From: Cyathus striatus
Lineage: Eukaryota > Basidiomycota > Agaricomycetes > Agaricales > Nidulariaceae
DNA length: 64,000 nucleotides
Direction: 5' to 3'
NCBI GenBank assembly: GCA_025738555.1
Contig: JAOVFP010000024.1
Span: 1,240,001 to 1,304,000, forward strand
Below, piece after piece: positions 1 to 10,006 of this stretch; the stretch's first letter is position 1; each line of letters begins with the position of its first letter. The translations under genes and the position numbers were made by a program. Under the pieces are notes generated by a model. It made no database searches, was not told where the DNA came from, and saw nothing but the letters and a program-made list of their open reading frames with translations.

Positions 1-42
1 TTATTCTCTTACATGTCATGCCTTATCTTGATATTATGGTAG

Positions 43-1083
43 GATCATGTTCCTTTCGAGGCCGACTGGAATGTTCACTCTCATCCCGATCTTTCCCGTG
101 TATGTACATCAAAAGAATTCACTGATCTGGTTGAGCGCATCAAGCAAGAACTTCATGTTGCAATTACCCCCAATCTCCAACCAGTATCGGCGCCTACAAA
201 TGGGGTCGAACAGCCTACCGAAGTTACATTCAAATTTCGCTGCCAACGTAGCAATAGTGACTACCTAGTCACTGCCAGGGAATTACTCGAGCAGTTCCTG
301 AACAATAATCAGATTACTCCCCAGTTTTCTCGCGCGAACGTTCACAAACGGAGCGATTCCTTTGCAGATTCCTTCGCCCATTTTGACAGCAAGGTCCTTC
401 CCACCTCTAGGGCACGTGGACACGGTGCGTTATTATTTCTCTGCAGTAACTCCTTTCTAATATTGTTTATAGAATCTATGGATATGGGTAGATCATCGGG
501 CGTACCAAATGTTCTTGGTGATAACCGTCGTTTAAGGCTGGCTGCATCCTCTCCAGATGTCAAGTCACTCTTCCAATCACCGGTTTATATTTACGAGAAG
601 GAAAAAGAAGTTGCCTATGGTCATCCCCCCGTATCCTTCGAAGGTTTCAGACAGCAGCCACCAATTGTATGCAGTTCTTGTCTGTTGTTATATTCTTACT
701 GATACTTGGTCCAGGGTTCGGGGATACCTCATCGTACTAGGCACAGTGAAGATGTTATGAAGCGTGGCTCCGACTCTTCTTTAGAGGCTAAGCTCATGGG
801 GCAGCAATCCCTTACAAAACCTCGTTCTCTCCAAAACCGCGCCCAGTCACTTGATCTGACCATGTCACTTGCCCGCGTTGCAGAATCTCCTGCCTCCTTA
901 AGTCTGGGCCCTCCTGATTCTCCCACTCTCTCTGGGTGTGATACTGGCGGTGACTCCAGTCCATCTTCTCTTACCTTTCCAAGTGTATATGCCCAACCTT
1001 CTATGGCTAGTTCCCGTGGGCACTCTTCTGAAAGTCCGCCTACTGAAGAGATTACTCGGGCATTCAGCAACTTTGGGTTGTAA
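43..1083 (+). CDS. C-terminal part of a probable KH-domain RNA-binding protein (partial, 5' end outside window)
   Basis: Three exons can be joined: about 43-424, 473-666 and 715-1083, ending at a TAA. The first exon follows an acceptor AG at 41-42, so the gene starts left of the window. The visible protein begins with a segment that includes VERIKQELHVAITPN, then TFKFRCQRSNSDYL and TARELLEQFLNNNQI, which resemble the beta-alpha elements of a KH RNA-binding fold. The rest is a long Ser/Pro-rich, probably disordered tail. The KH assignment is by eye; no clear GxxG loop is visible in this part, so the family call is tentative. KH proteins bind single-stranded RNA, usually in mRNA stability or localisation. 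Its 3' end faces the V-ATPase C gene. Confidence 0.45.
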
Positions 1084-1482
1084 ATAGATGGTATGATTGT
1101 TATGCTGAAGGACAGTTCATATGTACAAAAGCACAGACGATGTGCAAAACATTTCTTTTTTCTTTTAAGATCTTACATCTTATATATTCATTTCTGTTTG
1201 TTACAGCCACCAGCCACATTCTCTCCACCACCCTATCATTCTCCTGGTCTGTATAAAGTATTGCACCACACAGCTCTTTTTATAGCTCTATCTTGTTTGT
1301 AAAACTATCTTAACTAAGTAGTGGCATTATCGTAACATTATTTCTCTGCTAATAACAAGCAATTTGACAAAATTTCAGACTTACAAACTCTCTAAATATA
1401 ATGACTCTTTTAAGATGTACTGGTATATCATATTCTGTTGCTCATGTAGTGTATGCACAATTTACTATAAAATATATTCAAG
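1084..1482. other. Convergent intergenic region
   Basis: About 400 bases between two converging genes. It is AT-rich 3' untranslated sequence with no credible reading frame or RNA gene. Confidence 0.6.
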
Positions 1483-3070
1483 TTAGTTAACAATCCAAGG
1501 AACTTCGTATACCACGAAATCAAAGAATTCCTGCTCCATGAGTGTCTGATATTCCCCCACAAATTCATCAGTAGCGCCCTTCTTCTTTTCTCTCGTCCGA
1601 GGGTTGGAACGAGGACTTAGGTACGAGAACTGAGCTTGAAGGAGATTAAATGTCTTCTTTGCAGTCTTGGATTCAGGCTAAAAAGAAATGAGCTTAATGG
1701 ATATGCGACAACGGAGTAACCATCCACCTTGACAACGATTCCGGTATAATTAGCCGGCAAACCGTAACGAAGTACGCTTTCAACAAAAAGACGTATCACT
1801 TTGAGGTGAACTAAGATCTGAAACGACTCTGAGAAATTGGTTCGCGCCACTCTCAGTAGTTCAGTCTATAAGACAGGTGAGCAGAAAGTAGGATGCATAG
1901 CATCAACGAGACGCACCCAGAGCTCCTTCGCTGTTGTATCGGCTGTCTCGAGTTCTTGTCGCTGTTTTGCAATATCTTCCTCCGAAAAAACGAAGTCGCG
2001 AACAATGAATCTTTTCAAGCGTTGAGAACGTATGTAACATTGAATTGGTAGAAATTGGTGACGTACTTGCGTTCTCGACACTTCTGCACGAAGTCGTCGT
2101 GTACCCTTCTGAATAGCACCACACTGACGAGAGTGAATTCATCATCTGAAGTGATGACGCTGCCTTTCAATGAGCAAATGTTTCTGCGTAATAGACAAAC
2201 AGGAGACCTACTTTGAGCTCCGAGGAACAACCATGTTAGACAGACGCTCGTAGTTGTTATTCCAGTCTTTCACTTGCGATCTTGACAGTCATCAATACCA
2301 AGATTGCGTCATAATAAACCAAACCTACTTGGGAACTGCAACTAGAAGAGTTTCCAGGTATTCAGAGTCTTCTATGAAGTCGTCTTTCGAAACAACATCG
2401 GCCAATGAGCGTACTGACAAATTCCCACTACATAGACACAAGGTGAATATACGAAAGCGTACAGACATTAGTTCTTACGTCTTCTTGCGCTGCATCTGAG
2501 TTAGGGAACCTTTTATGAGATTGTAATTGTTAAGTTTGGCTTTAAGAACATTGTCAATAGACGTCATTTCCTAAAAGATTGTCGGTAATCTATGGTAAAT
2601 CGCAGACACAGAAGTTATACCTTATTCAGAGTATCAACGATCTCCTTCAAGCTCTTCTGAACACCGTATCTCCCTTCATTCCATTTCCATTCGCCAATCA
2701 AATAGCTGTCTACATTCCTTTCATCCACCAAGATATGCTGAGCTAGTTTGGAAGAGTCGTTATTTAGCAAATTTCGTAACGTCTCCACCGTTTTCGCGAC
2801 AGTAGCGATAAAGAATGCTTCTTGCTTAGGAAGATCTTCAGAGAGTGAAATGAGTAAATCAAGCGTGCCAATCTGAGAACTAAATCTAATGAGTGTAACG
2901 CGCGCTATATCATATATACGCACCTTGAATGATGGGATAAGAAGTTGGCCGATATTGCTTGCGGGAAGTTTTGTCTGATGAATCAACTTGGGAGCTATCT
3001 CCTGTAAGAGGCCCTCGGTATCGCCATCGTGAGGGACAGAAATAAGCCAGGTGCTTTGATCAGAAGGCAT
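1483..3070 (-). CDS. VMA5: V-type proton ATPase subunit C
   Basis: Subunit C belongs to the cytosolic V1 sector of the vacuolar proton pump; it clamps the stator to the catalytic head and takes part in reversible assembly. The protein starts [20 protein letters not shown], as in this family. Further blocks are [54 protein letters not shown] and [12 protein letters not shown]; the end reads [15 protein letters not shown]. The start ATG is at 3070 and the stop is complementary to 1483-1485. Several short introns interrupt it; the first, after LIPSFK, has a GTGCGT donor. The length of roughly 390 residues is normal. It is divergent from the sulfurtransferase gene, with 181 bp between the starts. 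Confidence 0.9.
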
Positions 3071-3251
3071 TACTACAAGACGAATAACACCGCGTTCTTG
3101 CTATCTGGACTTCACAGTGTGTAACTTATTTGTACTTATTTCACATACAAGGCATCAGCTTGGGGTAAAATGCTGGCTATCGGGCCTCGGCAGCTTTCAA
3201 CTTGAACTGACAACAGTCGAACCATTATTTAGCGTAAATCCACAATTTGCA
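3071..3251. promoter_or_regulatory. Shared upstream region of VMA5 and TUM1
   Basis: 181 bp separate two divergent start codons, so both promoters must lie here or overlap the genes. No specific element could be assigned. Confidence 0.45.
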
Positions 3252-4500
3252 ATGATCTTCGTTCGAGCCTTCTCACGAAAAGTACAGAGCACTCGCTTCT
3301 GTTCTTTCTCCAGAGATATGTCTTCGGGAGCGGCAACACCTTTTCTTCTGTCTCCAGTGCAGGTACGCGACATGGCCAGATCCTCAATACCTATGGCTAT
3401 TCTAGATGCATCGTGGTTTATGCCAAATTCCCTGCGTAATCCTGAGAAGGAATTTCTTGCAAAACATATTCCGTCAGCCCAATATCTCAATCTCGATGAG
3501 GTAGCAAGTTCTCATGAGTTAGGGTTAAAACACATGATGCCAAACGAGCAAGTTTTTGCACAGGCATGTGGTGAGTTTATGTTTATGGCCAAACAATAAT
3601 GCCTTTTCATTTCGTCGAGCTTCAGAAAAATTAGGAATTGAGCCTTCTTCTCATGTAATAATGTAGATACTTCTTCGATTTTTTCTGAAATGTTTTCAAC
3701 ATATCTTTAGATATGACACCCATGGAATATTTTCTTCCCCTCGGGCTTTATTCATGTTTAGGACTTTTGGTCACGAAAAATCCAGTATTATCAATGGTGG
3801 TCTCCCACGTTGGATTCTTGATGGCTTACCTGTGGAAAGTGGAAAGATAAAATATAAACGAACCAGTTACTCCCCTCCCACAGTAAACAGATATGCAGTT
3901 CGAGGTCAGATTTTAGTTATCAATAATTGTAGAAGGGGGCTTACTGTAGTTTTTAAGATTATAATCAAATTGTTTATAATTCTATGCTGGAGCCTGCTTC
4001 AAATTCAGAGGCAGAATTGGTTTTAGATGCTCGTTCTCGTGGACGGTGAATTATGAAATTTGATGAGATCTTCGGTTTACTTATTTTATGATAGCTACCT
4101 TGGCGTAGACCCTGAACCACGGCCTGGACTTTCATCCGGTCATATTCCCAACTCGTTCTCCTTACCATTCAACACCTTTTTGAAGAAACACACAGCTGCA
4201 GATGGTACTGAGTACACCATGTTTTTACCCTTGGATCAGCTTCATGAAGTACTTCAAGATGCTGTTGGTGAAAGATATGTCACACAACTCATCGCAGGTG
4301 AAAGGACTGCCATTACAACATGTGGAAGTGGAATGACCGCTGGAGTTCTTTGGCTTGGGTTACAATTACTGGGTATCAATGATGTTGGCTTATACGATGA
4401 AGTAAGATTCCTCTTTTTGTCGTGACATACATCTCATTTCATATTAAAGTCATGGACGGGCTATGCCATAAGGCCTTCAAGTAAAATTGAAAAATCTTAG
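3252..4500 (+). CDS. TUM1: 3-mercaptopyruvate / thiosulfate sulfurtransferase (tandem rhodanese)
   Basis: This is a two-domain rhodanese that moves sulfur from 3-mercaptopyruvate or thiosulfate to acceptors; the yeast homologue Tum1 feeds sulfur to tRNA thiolation. The N-terminal rhodanese domain contains MAILDASWFMPN and YDTHGIFSSPRALFMFRTFG. The C-terminal domain has LDARSRGRY, GHIPNSFSLPF and the active-site loop ITTCGSGMTAGVLWLGL, whose Cys accepts the sulfane sulfur. At least four short introns are needed. The ATG at 3252 gives an Arg-rich leader (MIFVRAFSRKVQSTRF) like a mitochondrial presequence; a second in-frame ATG at 3318 (MSSGAATPF) would give a cytosolic form. The stop TAG is at 4498-4500. 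Confidence 0.9.
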
Positions 4501-4652
4501 TAATTTTTTCAAATACAGTAATGTAATGAAGTGCTAAGACTCGAAGAAACAACTTTTATACATTCTACACCACAAACTGAAGTTCATCAATATTTGCTCA
4601 ACTTTCTGGAATGCAATAATTTAGATCAGTGATATTCATCGAAGTACAATAT

Positions 4653-5221
4653 TCACTGTTGCCTGTCGAGAATAATCATCACTCCCTCTACACCCTTTGC
4701 ATCTTCGACTGCCACCGGCTTCTGTGCATCAGAAAGCATTGAACACGCAAGGTCTGCAGAGTATAATATCTTGGGATAATTTATTATAATACATTCTGAA
4801 GGTATTGCAGTACTCACTCGTACTCGGTAATGATTCTTGCCTTTGAATAGAGGATGGGTTATTTTGCAACACCATCTATCACATCACGTTAGTTGGATTC
4901 ATATTTATTATGGAACGATGTAACTCACTCCTCGTTCAGTAGAACATTGGCACCGCTGCTTCTGGCTAAGTCATACAATTCTTTGCGGCTAAGGTGAAGA
5001 AGCCTTCCAACATTGACGGCCCCTTTACAGTGAAAGACATCCTTGTATGTGACTCTGGGTCCAGAGTGGGTTATTTGTGCTTCTGCTAAAACAGGGTGCG
5101 TGCGTGCTGTGCCAGAACTACTCCTGATACATGCATCTCCTTGCATAAAGCCCCGACCCTGTTTTTCCTGTTGGACACAAGCGAAATCCCGAATAGAATG
5201 CGAGGCGGATGATGCAGGCAT
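4653..5221 (-). CDS. Small protein of unknown function, paralogue-like to the next gene (gene A)
   Basis: I do not recognise a named family. The ATG at 5221 opens MPASSASHSIRDFACVQQE. A conserved-looking C-terminal part reads LYDLARSSGANVLLNEEWCC, then KITHPLFKGKNHYRVRV and, after a second intron, DAQKPVAVEDAKGVEGVMII. Two introns are required: one with donor GTGAGT after LLNE, and one after HYRVRV that keeps frame with a GTACTG donor. The protein would have about 150 residues. It has no signal peptide or membrane segment. The pattern of a hydrophobic strand, E-x-W, then a basic strand ending H-[YR]-[RI]-[VE]-V matches the neighbouring gene B, suggesting an old tandem duplication. It lies 3' of TUM1, tail to tail. 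Confidence 0.5.
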
Positions 5222-5553
5222 TGTATCAGAAGAGATCTAAGAAGACTGAATCCATAGTTCAAGTAAGCTCGCTTCGAAGACTTTTATTCTGCTGATACAT
5301 CAAATCGCGTGTCCTGTACTGCTGTATGATCGTACACCTCCAGGATGTCGTGTGGTATTGAACGAATAGTCCATTGCACCCTTCGCCCATAAATTCTGTC
5401 AACGAGGCACTTCATTCTTGATAACAGAGAGCAGCTGACTACGCGAGGTGAGAATACATATATATCGTTATTTGTGTGACTCTATCTAAGGTACATTATT
5501 AATACAGATCTATGTTAGCTCCATTATACAATTCACGATATTCCGCAAACATT

Positions 5554-6421
5554 TCACAGACCCGACCGAAGCACCCCTATGAATGGTGGTGGGCGTTGTA
5601 CAGGTATCTTCCCCAGAGCACGTGCAGCTTATAGAATTGTGATTGGTTATTATAGTAAAGGTCATGTTGGACAATCCTCACCTCTGCCGCTGTATTGAAC
5701 TTCGATTCGGTGCACTTTCTCTCTCCGATACACGGTGACACTCCAACTGTGGAAGTACAAATGCGACTTAGACTTGTATTTTGATCATCTCTCAGGTCCG
5801 GCATTACCTTTCAATCATCAGGATGTTGAAGCCTTTCTTAATCACTTCCTTCATTAGTTGTTGTCGCGCAAAGACGACTGCATTACTGAGATCGGAATGT
5901 TGTCGTGGATGCTTCGCTTCGAAGACATACGTGCCACGAGTGTCAACCTCGTTCACAGTCATGATGTCTAGGTCTGTACAGAAATGTCAGTGGAACTGAC
6001 TGCATTGGAATCTTTCAGTAAAGCATACCCTCATCATCATAATACATGGGAACAGGATCGACAGATCTATTGTCAACGACCTCCCAAGCGACCTCCTTTC
6101 TCCGAAATTTGAACATATAAGACACGATGAAGATTGCAAAGCCACCCAAAAAATGCGTCAGAATGGTTTTCAAAGGATGAGAAGGGGGAAGCGAAAGATG
6201 ATTCACATTGAAAGGGCGTGTACACTGGGTGATGTTACCTTTATGTGCTGTTTTGATAAGGATATGCAATGCAATGAAATCAGGCACCGCCACAGGGATA
6301 CAGACTGCGCGGAACTGCGGCAGTGATTGGTACTTCAAGCTGATGTGATACAACGGCCAAATGTAAGGATGCGACGTCAGTATTGAGCAAGCTGTTATTA
6401 CAAGTCAAGAATAACCATCAT
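5554..6421 (-). CDS. Putative membrane-anchored small protein of unknown function (gene B)
   Basis: The family is unnamed to me. The exons that can be joined read VSYMFKFRRKEVAWEVV, MTVNEVDTRGTYVFEAK, NAVVFARQQLMKEVIKKG, FNILMIESWSVTVYRREK, VHRIEVQYSGRAARALGK and IPVQRPPPFIGVLRSGL, with the stop at 5554-5556. Just before VSYMFKF lies a hydrophobic stretch (LTHFLGGFAIFIVSYMF) that could span a membrane, with the conserved module behind it. The start is inferred: ATG at 6421 (MMVILDF) joined by an intron of about 60 nt to LKYQSLPQF; it is the weakest part. The segment FNILMIESW...HRIEVQYSGR parallels ANVLLNEEW...HYRVRV in gene A. About 210-220 residues are expected. Confidence 0.45.
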
Positions 6422-7761
6422 TCGCGGTTATTTTTCCGAGCTGAATATTGGGATAAAGCTCTAAAGAGTAAGATCAAGGGAAACCACCGTGGGCGCTTTC
6501 AAAATTGACAATTGCCGATTGTCTTCGTACAGACAAATACAGACTCGAGGCTCGGAGTTTTAGATGACGAAGCGACCCTTCGACTCGGATCCGTACCACG
6601 AACCCCGTAAAACGTGCTTGCGAAATAAAAAATGCACGATAAATAGGGTACGAACAGAGAAAGGGAGTACTGCATATAACACAATTAAAGTAAAAAAGAA
6701 TTCAAAAATTCACTTTTACATGTCATTATTGTACTTGGAGGGTAATACTGAATTTGACTCGTGAGTCGGAATGACTTCGAATCGTTCTTCCGGAGTCCGT
6801 GTTGATGATGTCAGCGTTATGACTCTTTCTTCCCTCTGCCGAGCATCCAGGTAATCACCACCAAATCCACCACGGTGGTTTCATGTCAGATAGTAATACG
6901 TAGTACCCACCAACTTACCTATGGTATCTCTTGTCAGACCGCACAGTCAGCTAGTTTTAGTTCCGTCTCCGTGGCAGATGTTCAGTACATAGTAGCGAGT
7001 TCGATAAGTAAGTTACAAGATTAATAATATGCTTTGCGCCTCTTATTTGCTGTGACCATGCCTCAAAGTGCCGACCAAAAATCAGCACACTGAGGCATAT
7101 TTAACCGTCAGAAACATTGTGAAAGCTGCTGAGACTGAGAAGAAGATTGCAGGTGCCACTGTGGTAATGGGAACAATTTGTTACAAATCGTGCAGTACTT
7201 ACTGTTCTGTGGTTTGTCGACAACCTGAAAAGATTCAAATGGATTGGCATTCTGAGCGGTAGACTTCGAGGGTTGGAATAGGGCAGCTGGGGTACAACCT
7301 GGTTAATATAAGCAACAGGGTTTATCTGCACATCTAGTGTTGGGGTTATGTATTGACTGTGCGTATCGAACTACCACTGCACCAAACTTCCCATTTCCGG
7401 GATGTATGTCGAGAACCGCAAAGTTCATTGACATCCGCAGATAGACATGAATATGAAACGAATCTTCGAGGTGGCTGCAACAGTTCCACACCTAAAGAGG
7501 AAATTTATATTAGCCATGCATCGGGGGCTAAATGCGGATAGAAATAGAAGAGCTGAAGTACGTAGACTTGAACTACATAAGTATATCAGTTAATTTTCGA
7601 ATAATCAGTGGACTTACATGAGGCCTGAACAGTAGGGCTTCGATTTCATGTAACTTATAAGTACATGAAATATTCTTCCAGCAACGAAAATAATATATTC
7701 CTACAACCAAATAAAATCTAGTACGACAAAGATATAGAGTATGAAAATCATGCCAAAGAAC
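6422..7761. other. Intergenic region without convincing genes
   Basis: About 1.3 kb, AT-rich. Short open frames exist on both strands, the best being a minus-strand stretch around 7100-7330, but none shows a family motif or consistent splice structure. No tRNA-like fold or repeat was seen. Confidence 0.4.
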
Positions 7762-9422
7762 TTAATCTACGCGGATGCACCACTCGCTGGGTATGGAACC
7801 TGTCTGTCTCCCAACTAATTCCATCCAGATGGGCTTCGAAAGAGGACCCATTCCATCCTCACCAGTTGGGATCAGTACATCTTCACCAAGATATCCAATT
7901 TTGTCTACAGGGCTGATGACAGCCGCAGTACCTGTTTATAGAATTTTATAGAATTAAGTTAGCGAATGCAAATGTGTAAGTTAATGGGTCGTACCAGCAC
8001 CGAAGAGCTCGACAAGCTTGCCTGACTTGGAGGCCTCCTTTACTTCCCTCATGGAGACAGGCCGCTCGGAGACAACAATCTTTTCAGGGAGTCCTGGAAC
8101 CTTGTATTTTCCAGTGGCATGCTCACGTGCGAGAGCAAGCACAGAATCGCGAGTAATTCCGGGGAGAATCATGCCGTCCAGAGGGGGAGTAACAAGCTCA
8201 TAGGCTACAAACAGATAATTTGTAAACCAACATTAAATAATTTATAAAGATGGTCAGGAAACGCACCTCCATCCTTGGTCTTGAAGACAACAAACATGTT
8301 CATTGTCCCGACTTCGGTGAGAAGATGTTCAGGACCATGAAGCCAGAGGTTCTGCTGGTATCCGAGTTTTGCGGCGGCTTTCTGAGGTAGAATACCAGGT
8401 GCGTAGTTGACACCAAGCTTGAAAGCACCAGTACCTCCCGGGGAAGCTCTTACGTACTCAGTGGTTCCGTAGAGCGATATGGGTTTGAAGCCGTTGGGGT
8501 AATAAGGACCTACAGGACTACAAATGACAAAAAGGAGCGCCTCGGATGGGGGACCGACGCCAATTGCCTTTTGGGTTCCGACTGCGCATCTAGTTGGTGA
8601 TAGGCATCAAAGGGTAGCATGTAGAGACGTACTCATGGTTGGGCGAACATAGAGACTGTGTCCTGGCTCACTTGGTATCCAGTGCTTATCTAGACGAATG
8701 AGTTCTTTGATGAGCTGGAGTAATTGTTCGTCATTGAAGTTCTAAACACGATGGGTAAAGGCAACGACGCGGATTGAATAATATTCGGAAGACTAACGGG
8801 AAGAGCAATGCGTTCGGCACTGTTATTCATGCGCTTCATGTTCATGTCGGGACGGAAAAGTGTAATTGTACCATTTTGGTGTCGATAAGCTTTCATTCCC
8901 TCAAAAATCGTCTGGGCATAATGGAGTACGGTGCAGCTGGGATCAAGTTGAAGAGGACCATCTAGGACGCGACTATTTGTTAGAGTGCAGGGATGACAGG
9001 AAGCAAGAATACAGACATGGTATTATTTCGGGAACACCCCAGCCAGAAGTCACGCTCCAGGGAACAGTCAACATATGGTCGGTCTGTCAGGTCATAACGG
9101 TAGAAGGATGATGAGAGAAGCGCTTCTTTTCGTGAGGACTAGGGAAAATGGGTGCTCACGAAGGTATGGCCGAACTTTAAGGTGGCGGAGGGAGGAGGGG
9201 TGGAAGGATTTGGGTTGTTGGTAAACTTGAGCTGAGAAGCCTGGAGTGGACGGGATATCGTTAAGAGAATTTGGTTGGAATAGGAGAGAGGGGAGTATGT
9301 ACATCGATATCGGGAAGAGCGGAAGCCTGAGACACGGCGCGAGACGCGTATGTAGCAGAGGCTCCCCATGATTGTTTTGCGAGGTTGGAGGACCGTAATG
9401 AAGTGAGTAGTCTGAGAGACAT
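7762..9422 (-). CDS. BAT1: Branched-chain-amino-acid aminotransferase, probably mitochondrial
   Basis: This is a PLP-dependent class IV aminotransferase that interconverts Leu, Ile and Val with their keto acids. Diagnostic blocks in order are TDHMLTVPW with [30 protein letters not shown] with [31 protein letters not shown], the cofactor-lysine region [49 protein letters not shown] and the C-terminus PSEWCIRVD. The ATG at 9422 gives [20 protein letters not shown], a plausible mitochondrial presequence; about 27 more residues in frame upstream belong to a longer open frame but are less likely. Many short introns interrupt the gene. The stop is at 7762-7764. It is divergent from the Upa2-like gene. 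Confidence 0.9.
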
Positions 9423-10006
9423 GTTTGAATGTTGAATATGAATGTTGACGTTGAGGAGACGGTGGATGGGCGGAATAAGTAGGTCCGATGAACGTCGAGT
9501 CACGAAAGAATCGTGACTTGTCGTTCGACGCGAAGGGTCACAGTCTTGGGGGACGTTTCGGCCGTTACTCGTGTCTTCGGATATATTTAATAATGCATGG
9601 TTTTTACATATGTTTTAATAATGATAGCTGCATATGTTTTTAAAAATGATAGCTGCACATGTTTTTAATAATGATAGCTATGTTTTGATTGTTGTAAAAT
9701 TGATGTGTTTGTGCGCAAAGTTTGGCAATTAGCATATCGACAGACTTTGGCTCCGTTCAGTGTGAACGCGAGCTTCCTGTTGTCGTCTGTCGTCGTCGTC
9801 TCTCGCATTGTCAGGCCATTGTCTGCCATATACCCCCCAACGCCTGGGTATTCGCTCCCTTTCGCCTTTTCCCACATCTACCCCTCTTCCCTCGCAACTC
9901 CTCAGGCCTCATTCCCCGCTCCTCCAGCTTTAACCTCCTAATCTTCTGCTTCCATCCTATAGTTTTTTTTCTCTCTCTCCTACTTTCCTTCATCTAATCT
10001 ACAGTA
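9423..10006. promoter_or_regulatory. Divergent promoter region BAT1 / Upa2-like gene
   Basis: 584 bp hold the upstream sequences of both genes. There is an AT-rich TATATTTAATAAT stretch near 9580 and three tandem 24-25-bp units at 9607-9680. A pyrimidine-rich tract (about 9900-9995) leads into the ATG at 10007, typical of fungal transcription starts. Confidence 0.45.
9607..9680. repeat. Tandem repeat, 3 copies of a 24-25-bp unit
   Basis: Units at 9607-9630, 9631-9655 and 9656-9680 share the frame CAYATGTTTTWAWAATGATA plus GCT. The first copy lacks one T. A partial fourth start (TGTTTTGATTGT) follows. The position between two divergent genes makes a regulatory effect possible but unproven. 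Confidence 0.9.

Noticed and set aside
5284..5414. Minus-strand segment reading MKCLVDRIYGRRVQWTIRS with an in-frame stop at 5284
   Set aside because: It falls between genes A and B, and both have adequate ends without it. It could be an untranslated part, but there is no evidence that it is an exon.
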